Part shown: in pieces, positions 8,189-16,732 of the stretch
How the letters are laid out: each line of letters opens with the position of its first letter
Numbering within the stretch: position 1 is the stretch's first letter
NCBI GenBank assembly: GCA_016938595.1
Contig: JAFGUJ010000080.1
Span: 1 to 45,210 of the forward strand
Direction: 5' to 3'
Source of the DNA: Campylobacterales bacterium
Lineage (GTDB): Bacteria; Campylobacterota; Campylobacteria; Campylobacterales; Sulfurimonadaceae
Length of the DNA stretch: 45,210 nt
The notes under the pieces: generated by a model
The model's database searches: none
What the model was told of the DNA's origin: nothing
What the model saw: the letters and a program-made list of their open reading frames with translations, nothing else
Made by a program: the position numbers and the translations under genes

Positions 8189-8279
8189 GTGATAACGTGT
8201 GTTAGCCATGGACTCTTTTCATCCAGCTTTAATGGTAAACTCAATAAAATATCTGAATTTTACAACAGGATCGTTTAAT

Positions 8280-9746
8280 ATGATTACTTGGATGCAACGC
8301 CACCGGAAATACTTGGTCGTCACAATCTGGATTTCCACGATCGCCTTTGTCGGAGCCGGATTTGTCGGATGGGGACAATACAGCTACGGGGACAAAGCCG
8401 GTTCAGTTGCCAAAGTAGGCGACATCCCGATTACTGCCGAAGAACTTCAAAAATCCTATTCGGCCCTCTTCAACCAGTACAACCAGGTTTTCCAGGGAAA
8501 ATTCGATGAGAAGCAGGCACAGCAGTTCGGCCTTCAGCGTCAGGCCCTTCGCCAGCTTGTCAACCAGGCTCTGGTTCTGAACCTGGCCGGAGAGTACGGG
8601 ATGATCGTCAGCGATGAAGAACTGGCCAGCACAATTCAGGCCCAGCCTGTCTTTTTCAAAGAGGGAGCGTTTGACAAAAGCGTTTATGAAAAAGTCCTCT
8701 CCGACAACCGCCTCACCAAAAAAGAGTATGAAGAATCGCTGCGCAAAGAGTTGCTGATCCAAAAAACCCTTTATCTTCTCGCTTCCGGCGCAAAAACGCT
8801 CGAAGCAAAAAGCATCGACAGCGCTTTGGGTGTATCGGACAAAATCAGCTACAAACTGCTCACCCCCGATATGGTCTCTCTTACCGTTGATGAAGCAGAG
8901 CTCAAAGCGTTTTGGGAAAAACGCAAAACCGAGTTCAAAACCGAACCGAGCTACGAGATCGCCTATGTACGCCAAACTCCTCTTGTCGTGGAGCACAGCC
9001 AAAGCGAGATCAGCGAATACTACGAAGCAAACCGCCAGAGTCTCAAGGATGCGGAGGGGAAACTTCTCTCCGCATCCGATGCGCATGAGTTAATCGTTGC
9101 CGGTCTGAACGACAAAGCAACCGAAAAAGAGGCACTCCGCCTCTACATCGATTACAAAAAAGGGGAACTCAAAGAAACAATCGTTCCGGAGAAAGCGACG
9201 ATCAGCGCTTCGGCATCCGTCTTTGATCCCGAACTGACCCATGAGATCATGACCCTGAACGACAAAAAAATGTTTCTCAAACCCCGAAAAAGCGGAAACG
9301 ATTACGTCATTGTCAAACTGGAAAAATTCATCCCCGCACGTTCTAAAACATTCGAAGAGGCCAAAACAGAAGCTAACGGACTCTACCGTGCCGAGTTGGA
9401 AAAAACCAAACTGCTGGAGTTAGCCAAAGCAAGCCATGCATCGTTCAATGGAACGACGACCGACTTCATCACCCGTCTTGACGCCTCCCAGCTGGCGGGA
9501 CTCAGCCCTATGGAAGGATCGGAATTTTTGTCAAAGCTTTTCCGTTCAAAAGAAAAACAGGGTTTCATCCCGCTGGAAAATGGAAATGTTATAATCTATA
9601 ACGTTTTGGAACAAAAATTGCTTGAAACGAAAACAGTAGCAGATGAGACCGCAGTTGCAAAACTGAAGGGCAGTTTGTTGGATCAGGAACTTGTCAAAGC
9701 TCTTGAAAACAAATACCCCGTTGAAATCTATGTAGAAGGGATTTGA
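8280..9746 (+). CDS. membrane-anchored periplasmic chaperone, SurA_N/PpiD-like
   Basis: A 488-aa protein with a cytoplasmic MITWMQRHRKY start, one transmembrane anchor (about 12-33) and a SurA/PpiD-type N-terminal chaperone domain (GSVAKVGDIPITAEELQKSY onward, about 40-175). A region of about 230-370 sits where parvulin-type prolyl isomerases fall, but I do not see a clear parvulin signature there. Such proteins escort outer-membrane and secreted proteins. The ATG at 8280 is chosen because it starts the anchor and has AGGA 10 nt upstream; the open frame upstream has no domain sense. ftsA begins 1 nt after its stop, so the chaperone leads the division operon. Confidence 0.88.
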   Translation: MITWMQRHRKYLVVTIWISTIAFVGAGFVGWGQYSYGDKAGSVAKVGDIPITAEELQKSYSALFNQYNQVFQGKFDEKQAQQFGLQRQALRQLVNQALVLNLAGEYGMIVSDEELASTIQAQPVFFKEGAFDKSVYEKVLSDNRLTKKEYEESLRKELLIQKTLYLLASGAKTLEAKSIDSALGVSDKISYKLLTPDMVSLTVDEAELKAFWEKRKTEFKTEPSYEIAYVRQTPLVVEHSQSEISEYYEANRQSLKDAEGKLLSASDAHELIVAGLNDKATEKEALRLYIDYKKGELKETIVPEKATISASASVFDPELTHEIMTLNDKKMFLKPRKSGNDYVIVKLEKFIPARSKTFEEAKTEANGLYRAELEKTKLLELAKASHASFNGTTTDFITRLDASQLAGLSPMEGSEFLSKLFRSKEKQGFIPLENGNVIIYNVLEQKLLETKTVADETAVAKLKGSLLDQELVKALENKYPVEIYVEGI

Positions 9747-9747
9747 C

Positions 9748-11139
9748 TTGAAACGGACCGTTTTAGCCATTGACATCGGCTCGACCAAAGTATGTGCCAT
9801 CATTGCCGAAATCGATGAAGACAACAGCACGCAGATTATCGGAGCCGGAATTTCAAAAGCTCAGGGACTCCGAAAAGGGAGCATCACGAATATCGAGCTG
9901 GCCAGCAAATCGATCAAAAATGCCCTGAATGATGCCAAACGGGTAGCCGGGACGGAACTGCGCAGCGCTGTCGTCACCATTTCGGGTGCTTACACGCGCA
10001 GTCTCAACTCCAGCGGAATCGTCAATATCCCGAACAAAGAGATCACCCTCAAAGAGATCAACCGGGTGATGCATACCTCATTGTACAATGCCAACATTCC
10101 CAACGAGTACGAAGTCCTCCACGCCCTCCCCTACAATTTCAAAGTGGACGATCAGGATTTCATCGAAGACCCGCTGGGAATGAACGCGGCGCGTCTGGAA
10201 GTCGAAACCCATATCATCACCACCCAGAAAAGCAACCTGAACAATCTGCGCAAAGCCGTCAGAGCCGCCGGCGTCGAAGTCGAAAGCGTCGTTCTCAGCG
10301 GTTACGCTTCGGCAATCGCCGTCCTCAACAATGACGAAAAGGAACTGGGAGCTGCCGTTGTCGATATGGGGGGCAACACCAGCAATATCGTCATCCACTC
10401 GGGACATGCGATCCGCTACAACGATTTTCTGGGTGTCGGTTCCAACCATATCACGAACGATCTGTCGATGGCGCTGCACACGCCGCTCCAGACAGCCGAC
10501 AATGTCAAAATCAGTTACGGTTCCCTATATGCGCCCAGCAACGACCTGATCGAACTTCCCGTTATCGGAGACGAAAACACGACCCATGAGGTATCGCTCG
10601 AGGTCGTCCACAACGTCATCTATGCACGGGTCGAAGAGACCCTGATGATTATCGCCCAGTCACTCGAAAAAAGCGGGCTCAAAGAGCACATGGGGGCCGG
10701 TGTCGTCCTCACCGGCGGATTTACGAAAATCGAAGGGCTCCGTGAGCTGGCCGTCGCCATTTTCGACAACATGCCGGTACGCCTCGCCAAACCCAGCGAT
10801 ATGGGGGGGTTGTTCGATACCCTCAGAGACCCCTCCTATTCCGGAGCCGTCGGCCTCATCAAATACATGGCCGGGGGATATACCCCCTATGAAATCGACG
10901 TCAACAAGCGGATGCGTCACACCAGCGAAGAGCCGGCGACCCAACCGCACATGCAATTTCACGAAGAGGTGCCGGAATTTGAGATGCCCGCCGCAACTCC
11001 TCCTCCCCCCGAACCGGTCAGGGACGAGAAGAAAGCGGACAGTTCAAAGATGGTCAACATCGGATCCAACAAACCGGTCCAAAACGATCAACCCAACCCG
11101 ATTGCCAAGTTCTGGAATTGGGCAACTCAACTTTTTTAA
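9748..11139 (+). CDS. ftsA: cell division protein FtsA
   Basis: FtsA is the actin-like ATPase that tethers FtsZ to the inner membrane and recruits the divisome. The 463-aa protein begins with the phosphate-1 loop (AIDIGSTKVCAII, 7-19) and contains the VVDMGGNTSNIVI phosphate-2 loop and VVLTGGFTKIEGL adenosine motif. A proline- and charge-rich linker (about 385-445) leads to a terminal amphipathic helix (NPIAKFWNWATQLF) that fits membrane targeting. The start is a TTG at 9748, one base after the preceding stop, with AGAAGGGA upstream. No ATG is available before the actin fold. It is followed by ftsZ after 18 nt. Confidence 0.97.
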   Translation: MKRTVLAIDIGSTKVCAIIAEIDEDNSTQIIGAGISKAQGLRKGSITNIELASKSIKNALNDAKRVAGTELRSAVVTISGAYTRSLNSSGIVNIPNKEITLKEINRVMHTSLYNANIPNEYEVLHALPYNFKVDDQDFIEDPLGMNAARLEVETHIITTQKSNLNNLRKAVRAAGVEVESVVLSGYASAIAVLNNDEKELGAAVVDMGGNTSNIVIHSGHAIRYNDFLGVGSNHITNDLSMALHTPLQTADNVKISYGSLYAPSNDLIELPVIGDENTTHEVSLEVVHNVIYARVEETLMIIAQSLEKSGLKEHMGAGVVLTGGFTKIEGLRELAVAIFDNMPVRLAKPSDMGGLFDTLRDPSYSGAVGLIKYMAGGYTPYEIDVNKRMRHTSEEPATQPHMQFHEEVPEFEMPAATPPPPEPVRDEKKADSSKMVNIGSNKPVQNDQPNPIAKFWNWATQLF

Positions 11140-11157
11140 TCACGTCAAGGAGCAAGC

Positions 11158-12300
11158 ATGGAACCATTTTCAATTGAAGAATCAAAAACTCTCACGGGAG
11201 CACGTATTGTAGCGGTGGGTGTCGGCGGCGGCGGCGGCAACATGATCGGTTACATGCTCAAAGAGCAGATCCCGGGGATCGAACTTATCATGGCGAACAC
11301 CGATGCCCAGGTTTTGGAACAGGGAAGCGCAGCGACGAAAATCCAGCTCGGCGCGAAACTGACCAAAGGTCTTGGTGCGGGGATGAAGCCCGAAGTGGGC
11401 AAAGAGTCGGCACTGGAGAGCTATGAGGACCTTGCACGTGCGCTGGAAGGGGCCGACATCGTTTTCGTCGCAGCCGGTCTTGGCGGCGGTACGGGAACGG
11501 GCGCGGCCCCTATCATCGCCAAAATCGCCAAGGAAGTGGGTGCATTGACGATTGCCGTCGTCACCAAACCGTTCTCGTTCGAAGGGAAAAAACGGCTCAA
11601 ACTGGCCGACGACGGTCTCGAAGAGCTGAAAAAAGAATCTGACTCGATCGTGGTCATCCCCAACGACAAGCTCCTCTCGATCATTGACCCCAAACTCGGG
11701 ATCAAAGAGAGTTTCAAAATCGTTGACAGCGTCCTCGCCCGCGCGGTGAGCGGAACATCAGGAGTGATCCTTGCCAGCGGCGACAACGACATCAACCTCG
11801 ACTTCGCCGACCTTCAGACGGTCATGAGCCACCGCGGACTTGCCCTCATGGGTGTGGGCGAATACAAAGGGGACAACGCGGCCTACGAAGCGATCAAAAA
11901 CGCGATCGAATCACCGTTGCTCGACAACATGTCGATCACCGGCGCTCTCGGAGTTCTCGTCCACTTCAGCATGCACCCCGAGTTTCCGTTTATGGAACTC
12001 TCTGCGGCGATGGATGTCGTCCACAACAGCGTCGATGACAGTGCCGATGTTATTTTCGGTACGACGACCGATGAAAACCTGCCGCAGGATTTCATCCGTA
12101 TCACCCTCGTGGCCACCGGTTTCGAGAAAAAAGCGGCGCAGGGAATCAACAACTGCGAATTTGAAAACAAAGAAGTTATCGCCGCGGTCGCTGCCGCCAC
12201 GCAGCCCCGCGTCGTTGTCCGTCCGGCCATGGTTGTCGGCGGTGACTACAGCGAAGATTTTCTGGATGTTCCGACGTTCATGCGTCAGCAAAAAGACTAA
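11158..12300 (+). CDS. ftsZ: cell division protein FtsZ
   Basis: The tubulin-like GTPase that forms the Z ring. The 380-aa protein has the N-terminal GVGGGGGNM loop (21-29), the tubulin signature GGGTGTGAAP (109-118), the T7-loop region NDINLDFADL (about 203-212) and the C-terminal grappling peptide DFLDVPTFMRQQ that binds FtsA. A strong AAGGAG lies 7 nt before the ATG, consistent with FtsZ being made in excess over TTG-started FtsA. Length and motifs are normal. A J-domain gene follows 11 nt later. Confidence 0.99.
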   Translation: MEPFSIEESKTLTGARIVAVGVGGGGGNMIGYMLKEQIPGIELIMANTDAQVLEQGSAATKIQLGAKLTKGLGAGMKPEVGKESALESYEDLARALEGADIVFVAAGLGGGTGTGAAPIIAKIAKEVGALTIAVVTKPFSFEGKKRLKLADDGLEELKKESDSIVVIPNDKLLSIIDPKLGIKESFKIVDSVLARAVSGTSGVILASGDNDINLDFADLQTVMSHRGLALMGVGEYKGDNAAYEAIKNAIESPLLDNMSITGALGVLVHFSMHPEFPFMELSAAMDVVHNSVDDSADVIFGTTTDENLPQDFIRITLVATGFEKKAAQGINNCEFENKEVIAAVAAATQPRVVVRPAMVVGGDYSEDFLDVPTFMRQQKD

Positions 12301-12311
12301 TCTCCCTTTCC

Positions 12312-12602
12312 ATGCTCTCTTTTGACACGCTTATGAAGGCCAAAACGCTCCTTGGCCTTCATGACAAAGCGACCCTCTCCGAAATCAAAACCCGCTACAA
12401 AAACATGATGCACCAATGGCATCCCGACAAACACCCTGACGATCCCGATGGGGCCCACGCGATGAGCACCCAGATCAACGAAGCTTACGCAACGCTGCTC
12501 GAATACTGTGAGAAATACGAATACAATTTCGATGAAAACTTTTTGAAAGAGCAGACCCTTACCCCACAGGAGTGGTGGACGAAAAAATTCGGCGGGAGAT
12601 AG
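12312..12602 (+). CDS. small J-domain protein downstream of ftsZ
   Basis: A 96-aa protein that is almost entirely a J domain (about 8-70), with the invariant His-Pro-Asp in MHQWHPDKHPDDPDG (about 37-39). The domain stimulates Hsp70/DnaK ATPase. The rest of DnaJ (Gly/Phe linker, zinc fingers) is absent, so it is a class III J protein. The start used is ATG 12312 (MLSFDTLMKAKTLLGL). A second in-frame ATG at 12333 opens the recognisable domain and lies in one arm of an inverted repeat. It is 11 nt from the ftsZ stop and so probably shares the transcript. Its client is unknown. Confidence 0.88.
   Translation: MLSFDTLMKAKTLLGLHDKATLSEIKTRYKNMMHQWHPDKHPDDPDGAHAMSTQINEAYATLLEYCEKYEYNFDENFLKEQTLTPQEWWTKKFGGR
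12333..12362. repeat. perfect 11-bp inverted repeat after ftsZ, within the J-domain gene
   Basis: ATGAAGGCCAA (12333-12343) is exactly complementary to TTGGCCTTCAT (12352-12362) across an 8-nt loop. In RNA this forms a stable hairpin 33 nt after the ftsZ stop. It is not followed by a T run, so it does not look like an intrinsic terminator. The first three bases are the codon for Met8 of the J-domain protein. Confidence 0.7.
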
Positions 12603-12689
12603 CCGTTCGACATACTCACTTTCTTTTCCAGGCTGAATCACATTTTTTTTCCTTCGTTCTTTAATCCTCCCAGAACTTTATCTCCCTTG

Positions 12690-12737
12690 TATAATAAATA
12701 ATTATTTGTGTTTTTATATGTTTTATGATATTATAAT
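12690..12737 (+). promoter_or_regulatory. AT-rich segment with two candidate -10 boxes
   Basis: The 161-nt gap after the J-domain gene is notably AT-rich. It holds TATAAT at 12690-12695 and again at 12732-12737. The second is 26 nt before the ATG at 12764 and leaves room for the AGGAAAT ribosome site. I see no terminator for the division operon in this gap. Confidence 0.4.
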
Positions 12738-12763
12738 AATATATCAATTAATAGGAAATAACC

Positions 12764-13129
12764 ATGAATGATGTATTAGGTGATGTAATCAAGGATTTCC
12801 AGACCCTCTATGCACTTCTCGTATTCCCGGAGGCACATAGCCAAAACTATTATGTGCAACTGAGTATAGCTACCGAAGAAGCCTATTTTACGTTGAATAA
12901 GAGGATGGATACATTTTTGAAGATATGCGAACGTTCCACCGAGTACCGGGATTTCATCCGTACCGTCATGGAAGTTCTGGGAGAAGTGGAAGCAAGCAAC
13001 TCACTAGCCCTCCACTTAAGCGATATACTGGAAGAACTGACGATCCGGACACGGGAACTCATCGAGCGTATCAATGGTATCCTCTCCTCCAGCGAAGGAT
13101 CGCGTCTGCGTCATGGTTTGCCCCTCTGA
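12764..13129 (+). CDS. hypothetical helical protein (121 aa)
   Basis: Not recognised. It is a soluble, acidic, mostly helical protein with no signal peptide or transmembrane segment. Residues 75-112 (EVEASNSLALHLSDILEEL and following) have the heptad look of a coiled coil. It has its own AT-rich promoter region and a good AGGAAAT ribosome site. It stands alone, convergent with the MlaF-like ATPase with 9 nt between stops. The first codons are more AT-rich than the neighbours. A regulatory or adaptor role is possible, but nothing in the sequence shows it. Confidence 0.7.
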   Translation: MNDVLGDVIKDFQTLYALLVFPEAHSQNYYVQLSIATEEAYFTLNKRMDTFLKICERSTEYRDFIRTVMEVLGEVEASNSLALHLSDILEELTIRTRELIERINGILSSSEGSRLRHGLPL

Positions 13130-13138
13130 ACAAATCCC

Positions 13139-13891
13139 TTAGTGGAAAGCGATCGGCCCGTTGGCACGGGCGTGTATAAACTGCTGAACGACGTCATTGC
13201 TTGAAGATTGGAAGGATGCTTTGTCCCCCGTTTCGACGATGACGCCGTCAAAGAGCATCGCGTAATAATCCCCCGCCTTGAAACTCTCTCCGATATCGTG
13301 GCTGATCAGCACCGACGTCATCTTGATCTCGTCTCGCAGCCGGCAGATCATCTGGGTGATAAAATCGCTCGTGACCGGGTCAAGCCCCGACGTCGGCTCA
13401 TCGTACAAAATGACCTCCGGCTCCAGCGCCAGGGTACGGGCCAGTCCGACCCTCTTTCGCATCCCGCCGCTGAGCTCTTCGGGATAGAGAGGTTTGACGA
13501 CTTTGGGATCGAGCCCTACCATCGTGATTTTTTCATCGATTTTGTATTCGAGCTCTTTGGGGGTGAGCTTTTGGTGTTCCAGGATCGGAAACGCAACGTT
13601 CTCCCGGATGTTCATACTGTCGAAGAGCGCCCCGTTTTGGAACAAAAACCCCACCTTGGTACGGATCGCACGCAGTGTTACCTCATCGGCATTGTCGATC
13701 CGGGTCCCATCGAGGGTGATTTTGCCGCTGTCGGGTTTGAGCAGCCCCACGACATGCTTGATGATCGTCGATTTTCCCCCTCCGGAGACGCCGAAAATAA
13801 CGGTTGTTTTACCCCGCTCTATCTCCAGGTCTACCCCTTTGAGGATCTGCCGTTCCCCGAAACTCTTCGTGACGTTTTCGAAATGGATCAT
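13139..13891 (-). CDS. ABC transporter ATPase, MlaF-like
   Basis: A 250-aa ABC ATPase with Walker A GVSGGGKST (about 35-43), signature LSGGMRKRVGLART (about 138-151) and Walker B VILYDEPTSGLDP (about 160-172). The extended LSGGMRKRV signature and the SGLDP sequence are typical of MlaF/Ttg2A, the ATPase of the phospholipid-trafficking Mla system that keeps the outer membrane asymmetric. No MlaE permease or MlaD substrate-binding gene is adjacent. It overlaps the upstream membrane-protein gene by 4 nt (ATGA), so the two are translated together. Confidence 0.9.
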   Translation of the reverse strand: MIHFENVTKSFGERQILKGVDLEIERGKTTVIFGVSGGGKSTIIKHVVGLLKPDSGKITLDGTRIDNADEVTLRAIRTKVGFLFQNGALFDSMNIRENVAFPILEHQKLTPKELEYKIDEKITMVGLDPKVVKPLYPEELSGGMRKRVGLARTLALEPEVILYDEPTSGLDPVTSDFITQMICRLRDEIKMTSVLISHDIGESFKAGDYYAMLFDGVIVETGDKASFQSSSNDVVQQFIHARANGPIAFH

Positions 13892-14367
13892 CGCTTCACC
13901 GCCATCAGGTAAGCGCGGCGTCCGAAGAGGATCAACAGCATCAGAAGGAGGATTTTAAAATCGATTTCGCTGGCTTTGTGAAGCGCTTCAAACGTTTCGT
14001 CCATCGCATCCTCGCCGCGTAACTGGTATTCGAGGATCTTGGGGGTGTAGACGGCGCTGAACAGCAGCAGCGTCCCGACCGACCCCAGAGCACTGAGAAT
14101 AGCGATTTTGTCGATCTGCATCACTTTGTAGCGGGAAATTTCGTACACCGTGATGAGTGCCGCCATCACATAGCCCCAGTAGCTGAATCGGCGGAATATT
14201 TCCCCCATGATCTGCCCCTCCTCGAAGCGCGAAAGGAGCGGTGTTGTCAGATAGAGTTCGGAGTGGAACACGACGGCGGCGACAAAAACTCCCAGAATCA
14301 CGACAGCTCCGGCCGTCATTCCCACCAGCAGCAGATACACTACATCGACCAACGCTTTTTTATTCAT
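13888..14367 (-). CDS. four-helix inner-membrane protein, DUF4149/TMEM205-like
   Basis: A 159-aa polytopic protein with hydrophobic segments near 8-30, 62-80, 90-110 and 135-152. The size, spacing and the N-terminal motif with a central VFHSEL stretch suggest the DUF4149 (TMEM205-like) family, whose function is not established. I choose ATG 14367 because AAAGG sits 6 nt upstream; a GTG two codons earlier is also open. The start overlaps the end of prmC by 8 nt, and the stop overlaps the MlaF-like start by 4 nt. The MlaF-like ATPase might act with it, but this protein is not MlaE-like in sequence. Confidence 0.7.
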   Translation of the reverse strand: MNKKALVDVVYLLLVGMTAGAVVILGVFVAAVVFHSELYLTTPLLSRFEEGQIMGEIFRRFSYWGYVMAALITVYEISRYKVMQIDKIAILSALGSVGTLLLFSAVYTPKILEYQLRGEDAMDETFEALHKASEIDFKILLLMLLILFGRRAYLMAVKR

Positions 14368-15193
14368 GAACACCCTTTAAGATAAATCCCCGGTCCAACG
14401 AGGCCAAATCGGTATAAAATTCCAACGATTTTACCGCAAAATTTTTAAGATACTCTTGCACTTTCTTCCGCTGGTCAAACCCCATCTCGCAGGCGAACAT
14501 TCCGATACGCCGTGCGTATACCTCATCCAGCAGACGCCGTATGATCTCATCGCCGATCTCACCGCCGAAAAGCGCGTTTTGCGGTTCGTACGAGAGATTG
14601 CTCTGCAACGGGGCGTCGTGGGCGATGTAGGGGGGATTGGAGACAAGAAGGTCGATCGGCTCGTCCACGGATGAGAGCAGGTCCCCCTGGCGCAGTTCGA
14701 TCCGTTCTTCCAGAGAAAACGCGGCGATGTTGCGCCGTGCCACGGCCAGCGCCCTCTCGGAAATGTCGACGGCGATAAAACGGGCATTCGGAAGATGAAG
14801 GGCCAGCACGATAGAGATGATACCGCTCCCGACCCCCACTTCGACAACGGTAATGTCGCTGGTCGCGTCGACGCGCTTGAGCACCTCGTCGATCAGATGC
14901 TCCGTTTCCGGACGTGGGATCAGCGATCCTTCGTCGACGTAAAATTCTCTGGAGTAAAAACTGACGCGGTTTGTGAGGTATTCCAAGGGGACGTTAAGGC
15001 TCCGTTTTTCGATCCATTCGAGAAGCCTGGGATCGCTCTCGTCGATCCGATCGTCCTGGTGGGTGATAAAATAGAGCTGGTCTTTGCCCAGATAGGCCAT
15101 CAGGAGCAGTTCCGCCTCGCGGCGGGGAGATTCGACGATACCCCGCAGAGATTGGGTAATATCGTCGTGGAGTTCTTTCAGTCGTTTGGACAT
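14360..15193 (-). CDS. prmC: peptide chain release factor N(5)-glutamine methyltransferase PrmC
   Basis: PrmC (HemK) methylates the glutamine of the GGQ motif in release factors RF1/RF2, raising termination efficiency. The 277-aa protein has the helical N-terminal domain, LIPRPETEHLI (91-101), the SAM-binding strand VVEVGVGSGIISI (116-128) and the catalytic NPPY (186-189), which recognises the glutamine side chain. Length is normal. Its start overlaps the M48 protease stop by 16 nt and its stop overlaps the membrane-protein gene, so the block is translated in series. Confidence 0.97.
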   Translation of the reverse strand: MSKRLKELHDDITQSLRGIVESPRREAELLLMAYLGKDQLYFITHQDDRIDESDPRLLEWIEKRSLNVPLEYLTNRVSFYSREFYVDEGSLIPRPETEHLIDEVLKRVDATSDITVVEVGVGSGIISIVLALHLPNARFIAVDISERALAVARRNIAAFSLEERIELRQGDLLSSVDEPIDLLVSNPPYIAHDAPLQSNLSYEPQNALFGGEIGDEIIRRLLDEVYARRIGMFACEMGFDQRKKVQEYLKNFAVKSLEFYTDLASLDRGFILKGVHE

Positions 15194-16422
15194 GGATCGC
15201 CATACCCCTCATCAGTATCAACGCGGATATCGGCTCCGAGAGCGCGGAGACGCTCGATGACCGGCGGGTGGGTCGTGTGGAAAAAGCGGTAGAGAGGATG
15301 GGAGAGCGGGAAACTCTTGTTTTCGCTCACCAGTTTTTTAAGGGCGTTAACCAGATGTTCGGCACCGCCCAACTCCGCACCGCTGCGATCCGCCTCATAC
15401 TCGTTGTGGCGGCTCATCATCCCGAACAGGGGCATGATGAAAAAACTCACGACCGGCATGAGCAGAAGGAAAAGCATCATGACGATGTGGGGACTCTTGG
15501 CCACCCCGAGCTCCATATAGAGAGTTTCGGGAAGGTTTCCGAAAAAGGCAAACATCCCAAAAAGCATCACCCCCACCATCGCGATGTTTTTGTACAAATC
15601 GCCGTGAGCGAAGTGGCCGAGCTCATGCCCCAAAACGGCGATCAGTTCGGCAGGGGAAAGCTTCTGGATCAGGGTGTCGAACAGCACCACCCGCTTGCTC
15701 TTGCCAAGTCCGCCGAAGTAGGCGTTGAGACGCGCATCGCGCTTGCTCGCATCGCTGACGAACACCCCACTGCTGACAAACCCGGTTTTGGCCATCAGCT
15801 CTTCGATCTGCGATTTCAGCTGCGGATCTTCGAGCGGCGTCACCTTGTCAAAAAAGAGAGCCCTAATCGTCGGAAAGAGCATGTTGATCACGATGACGAC
15901 CACCATGATAAAGGCGAAGCTCCACAGCCACCATTGCTCGCTGCCGCCGATGATAGCCGCGATTCCCCATACGACGAGCGATCCGAAAAGAAGAGTGAGC
16001 ATCGTGCTGATCAGGGTGTCTTTGACAAACTGCCCCGTGCTGGAACGGTTGAAACCGTACTGCGCATCGAGCTTGAATTTGGCGTACCAGCCAAAGGGAA
16101 GCATCACAAGCGCGTTGATCAAAATCAGCCCCATCACGGCACCCACCGTATGGACGGTAGCGTTTTGTCCCATCCATGCGCTGTCCATCCATGCCAACAT
16201 GCCGCCCATCCACCCGAGGAAAAGGAGGAACTCGACAAACACTTCCGCCATCGAGAGCTTTTCTTTGGCGACTGCGTACGCCGCTGCATCGCGATATTCG
16301 CGTTCTCCCATCAGCACAGCCCCTTTTCGTTTGACCTGGTTGATGTATCCGATCTGCATGGCGCTGACGTAAAACCGCACTAAAATATAGAGCGTATAAA
16401 CCGCAATTATGGCCGTAATCAT
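15178..16422 (-). CDS. M48 family membrane metalloprotease, Ste24/CAAX protease-like
   Basis: A 414-aa polytopic zinc protease with several hydrophobic helices. The zinc-binding HELGH is at residues 266-270, and the third ligand is in NEYEAD (Glu341, with Asp345). FDKVTPLEDPQLKSQIEELM and the N-terminal helices match the Ste24 (CAAX prenyl protease 1) subgroup, not the short HtpX type. Bacteria do not usually prenylate CAAX proteins, so the substrate is more likely a misfolded or exported membrane protein. AAGGGGTG precedes the ATG at 16422. It leads the prmC-membrane protein-MlaF run. Confidence 0.94.
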   Translation of the reverse strand: MITAIIAVYTLYILVRFYVSAMQIGYINQVKRKGAVLMGEREYRDAAAYAVAKEKLSMAEVFVEFLLFLGWMGGMLAWMDSAWMGQNATVHTVGAVMGLILINALVMLPFGWYAKFKLDAQYGFNRSSTGQFVKDTLISTMLTLLFGSLVVWGIAAIIGGSEQWWLWSFAFIMVVVIVINMLFPTIRALFFDKVTPLEDPQLKSQIEELMAKTGFVSSGVFVSDASKRDARLNAYFGGLGKSKRVVLFDTLIQKLSPAELIAVLGHELGHFAHGDLYKNIAMVGVMLFGMFAFFGNLPETLYMELGVAKSPHIVMMLFLLLMPVVSFFIMPLFGMMSRHNEYEADRSGAELGGAEHLVNALKKLVSENKSFPLSHPLYRFFHTTHPPVIERLRALGADIRVDTDEGYGDPCPND

Positions 16423-16449
16423 TTCACCCCTTGATGATAAAAAAGGAGA

Positions 16450-16455
16450 ATTGTA
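16450..16455 (-). promoter_or_regulatory. candidate -10 box for the M48-prmC run
   Basis: The minus strand reads TACAAT 28 nt before the ATG at 16422. The box lies just inside the short gap after the 65-aa gene, so the protease operon can be transcribed on its own. Confidence 0.3.
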
Positions 16456-16458
16456 CCA

Positions 16459-16656
16459 TTACTTGAGCGGCACTTTACCGATTGAGTCCTCAACCTGAAT
16501 CGAATCGTTGGCATCACCGTAATAGTATCTGGCTCCGACGATGAGAGCACCGATCAGCAGACCGGCAATGATGACGGTCCATACAATCCGTTTTTTCTCC
16601 CCCTTGAGGGTGTTGTAGTCCTCGATGGAATTGAGAGTGGGTTCATTGTCTTTCAT
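16459..16656 (-). CDS. small single-span membrane protein (65 aa)
   Basis: Not recognised. It has an acidic cytoplasmic N-terminus (about 1-20), a Lys-Lys-Arg stop (22-24) and one transmembrane helix (about 25-43). A short tail (about 45-65) is rich in Asp and Ser and would face the periplasm. The ribosome site AGGAGAAA is well placed before the ATG, which supports it as a real gene. It lies upstream of the M48 protease on the same strand with 36 nt between. It could be a small partner of the protease, but that is only position. Confidence 0.65.
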   Translation of the reverse strand: MKDNEPTLNSIEDYNTLKGEKKRIVWTVIIAGLLIGALIVGARYYYGDANDSIQVEDSIGKVPLK

Positions 16657-16732
16657 AGGTTTTCTCCTGAAATGTTTAGTACAGATATCATAGCCATCTT
16701 ATCCTATATACGGTTAATAAAACCGCCCTATT

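Noticed and set aside
8162-8279. Possible biotin (BirA) operator between bioA and the chaperone gene
   Set aside because: I looked for paired GTTAACC/GGTTAAC-like or TTGTAAACC half-sites and did not find them.
15268-16383. Plus-strand open frame of 371 codons opposite the M48 protease
   Set aside because: The protease has HELGH and its third zinc ligand on the minus strand; the antisense frame has only shadow composition.
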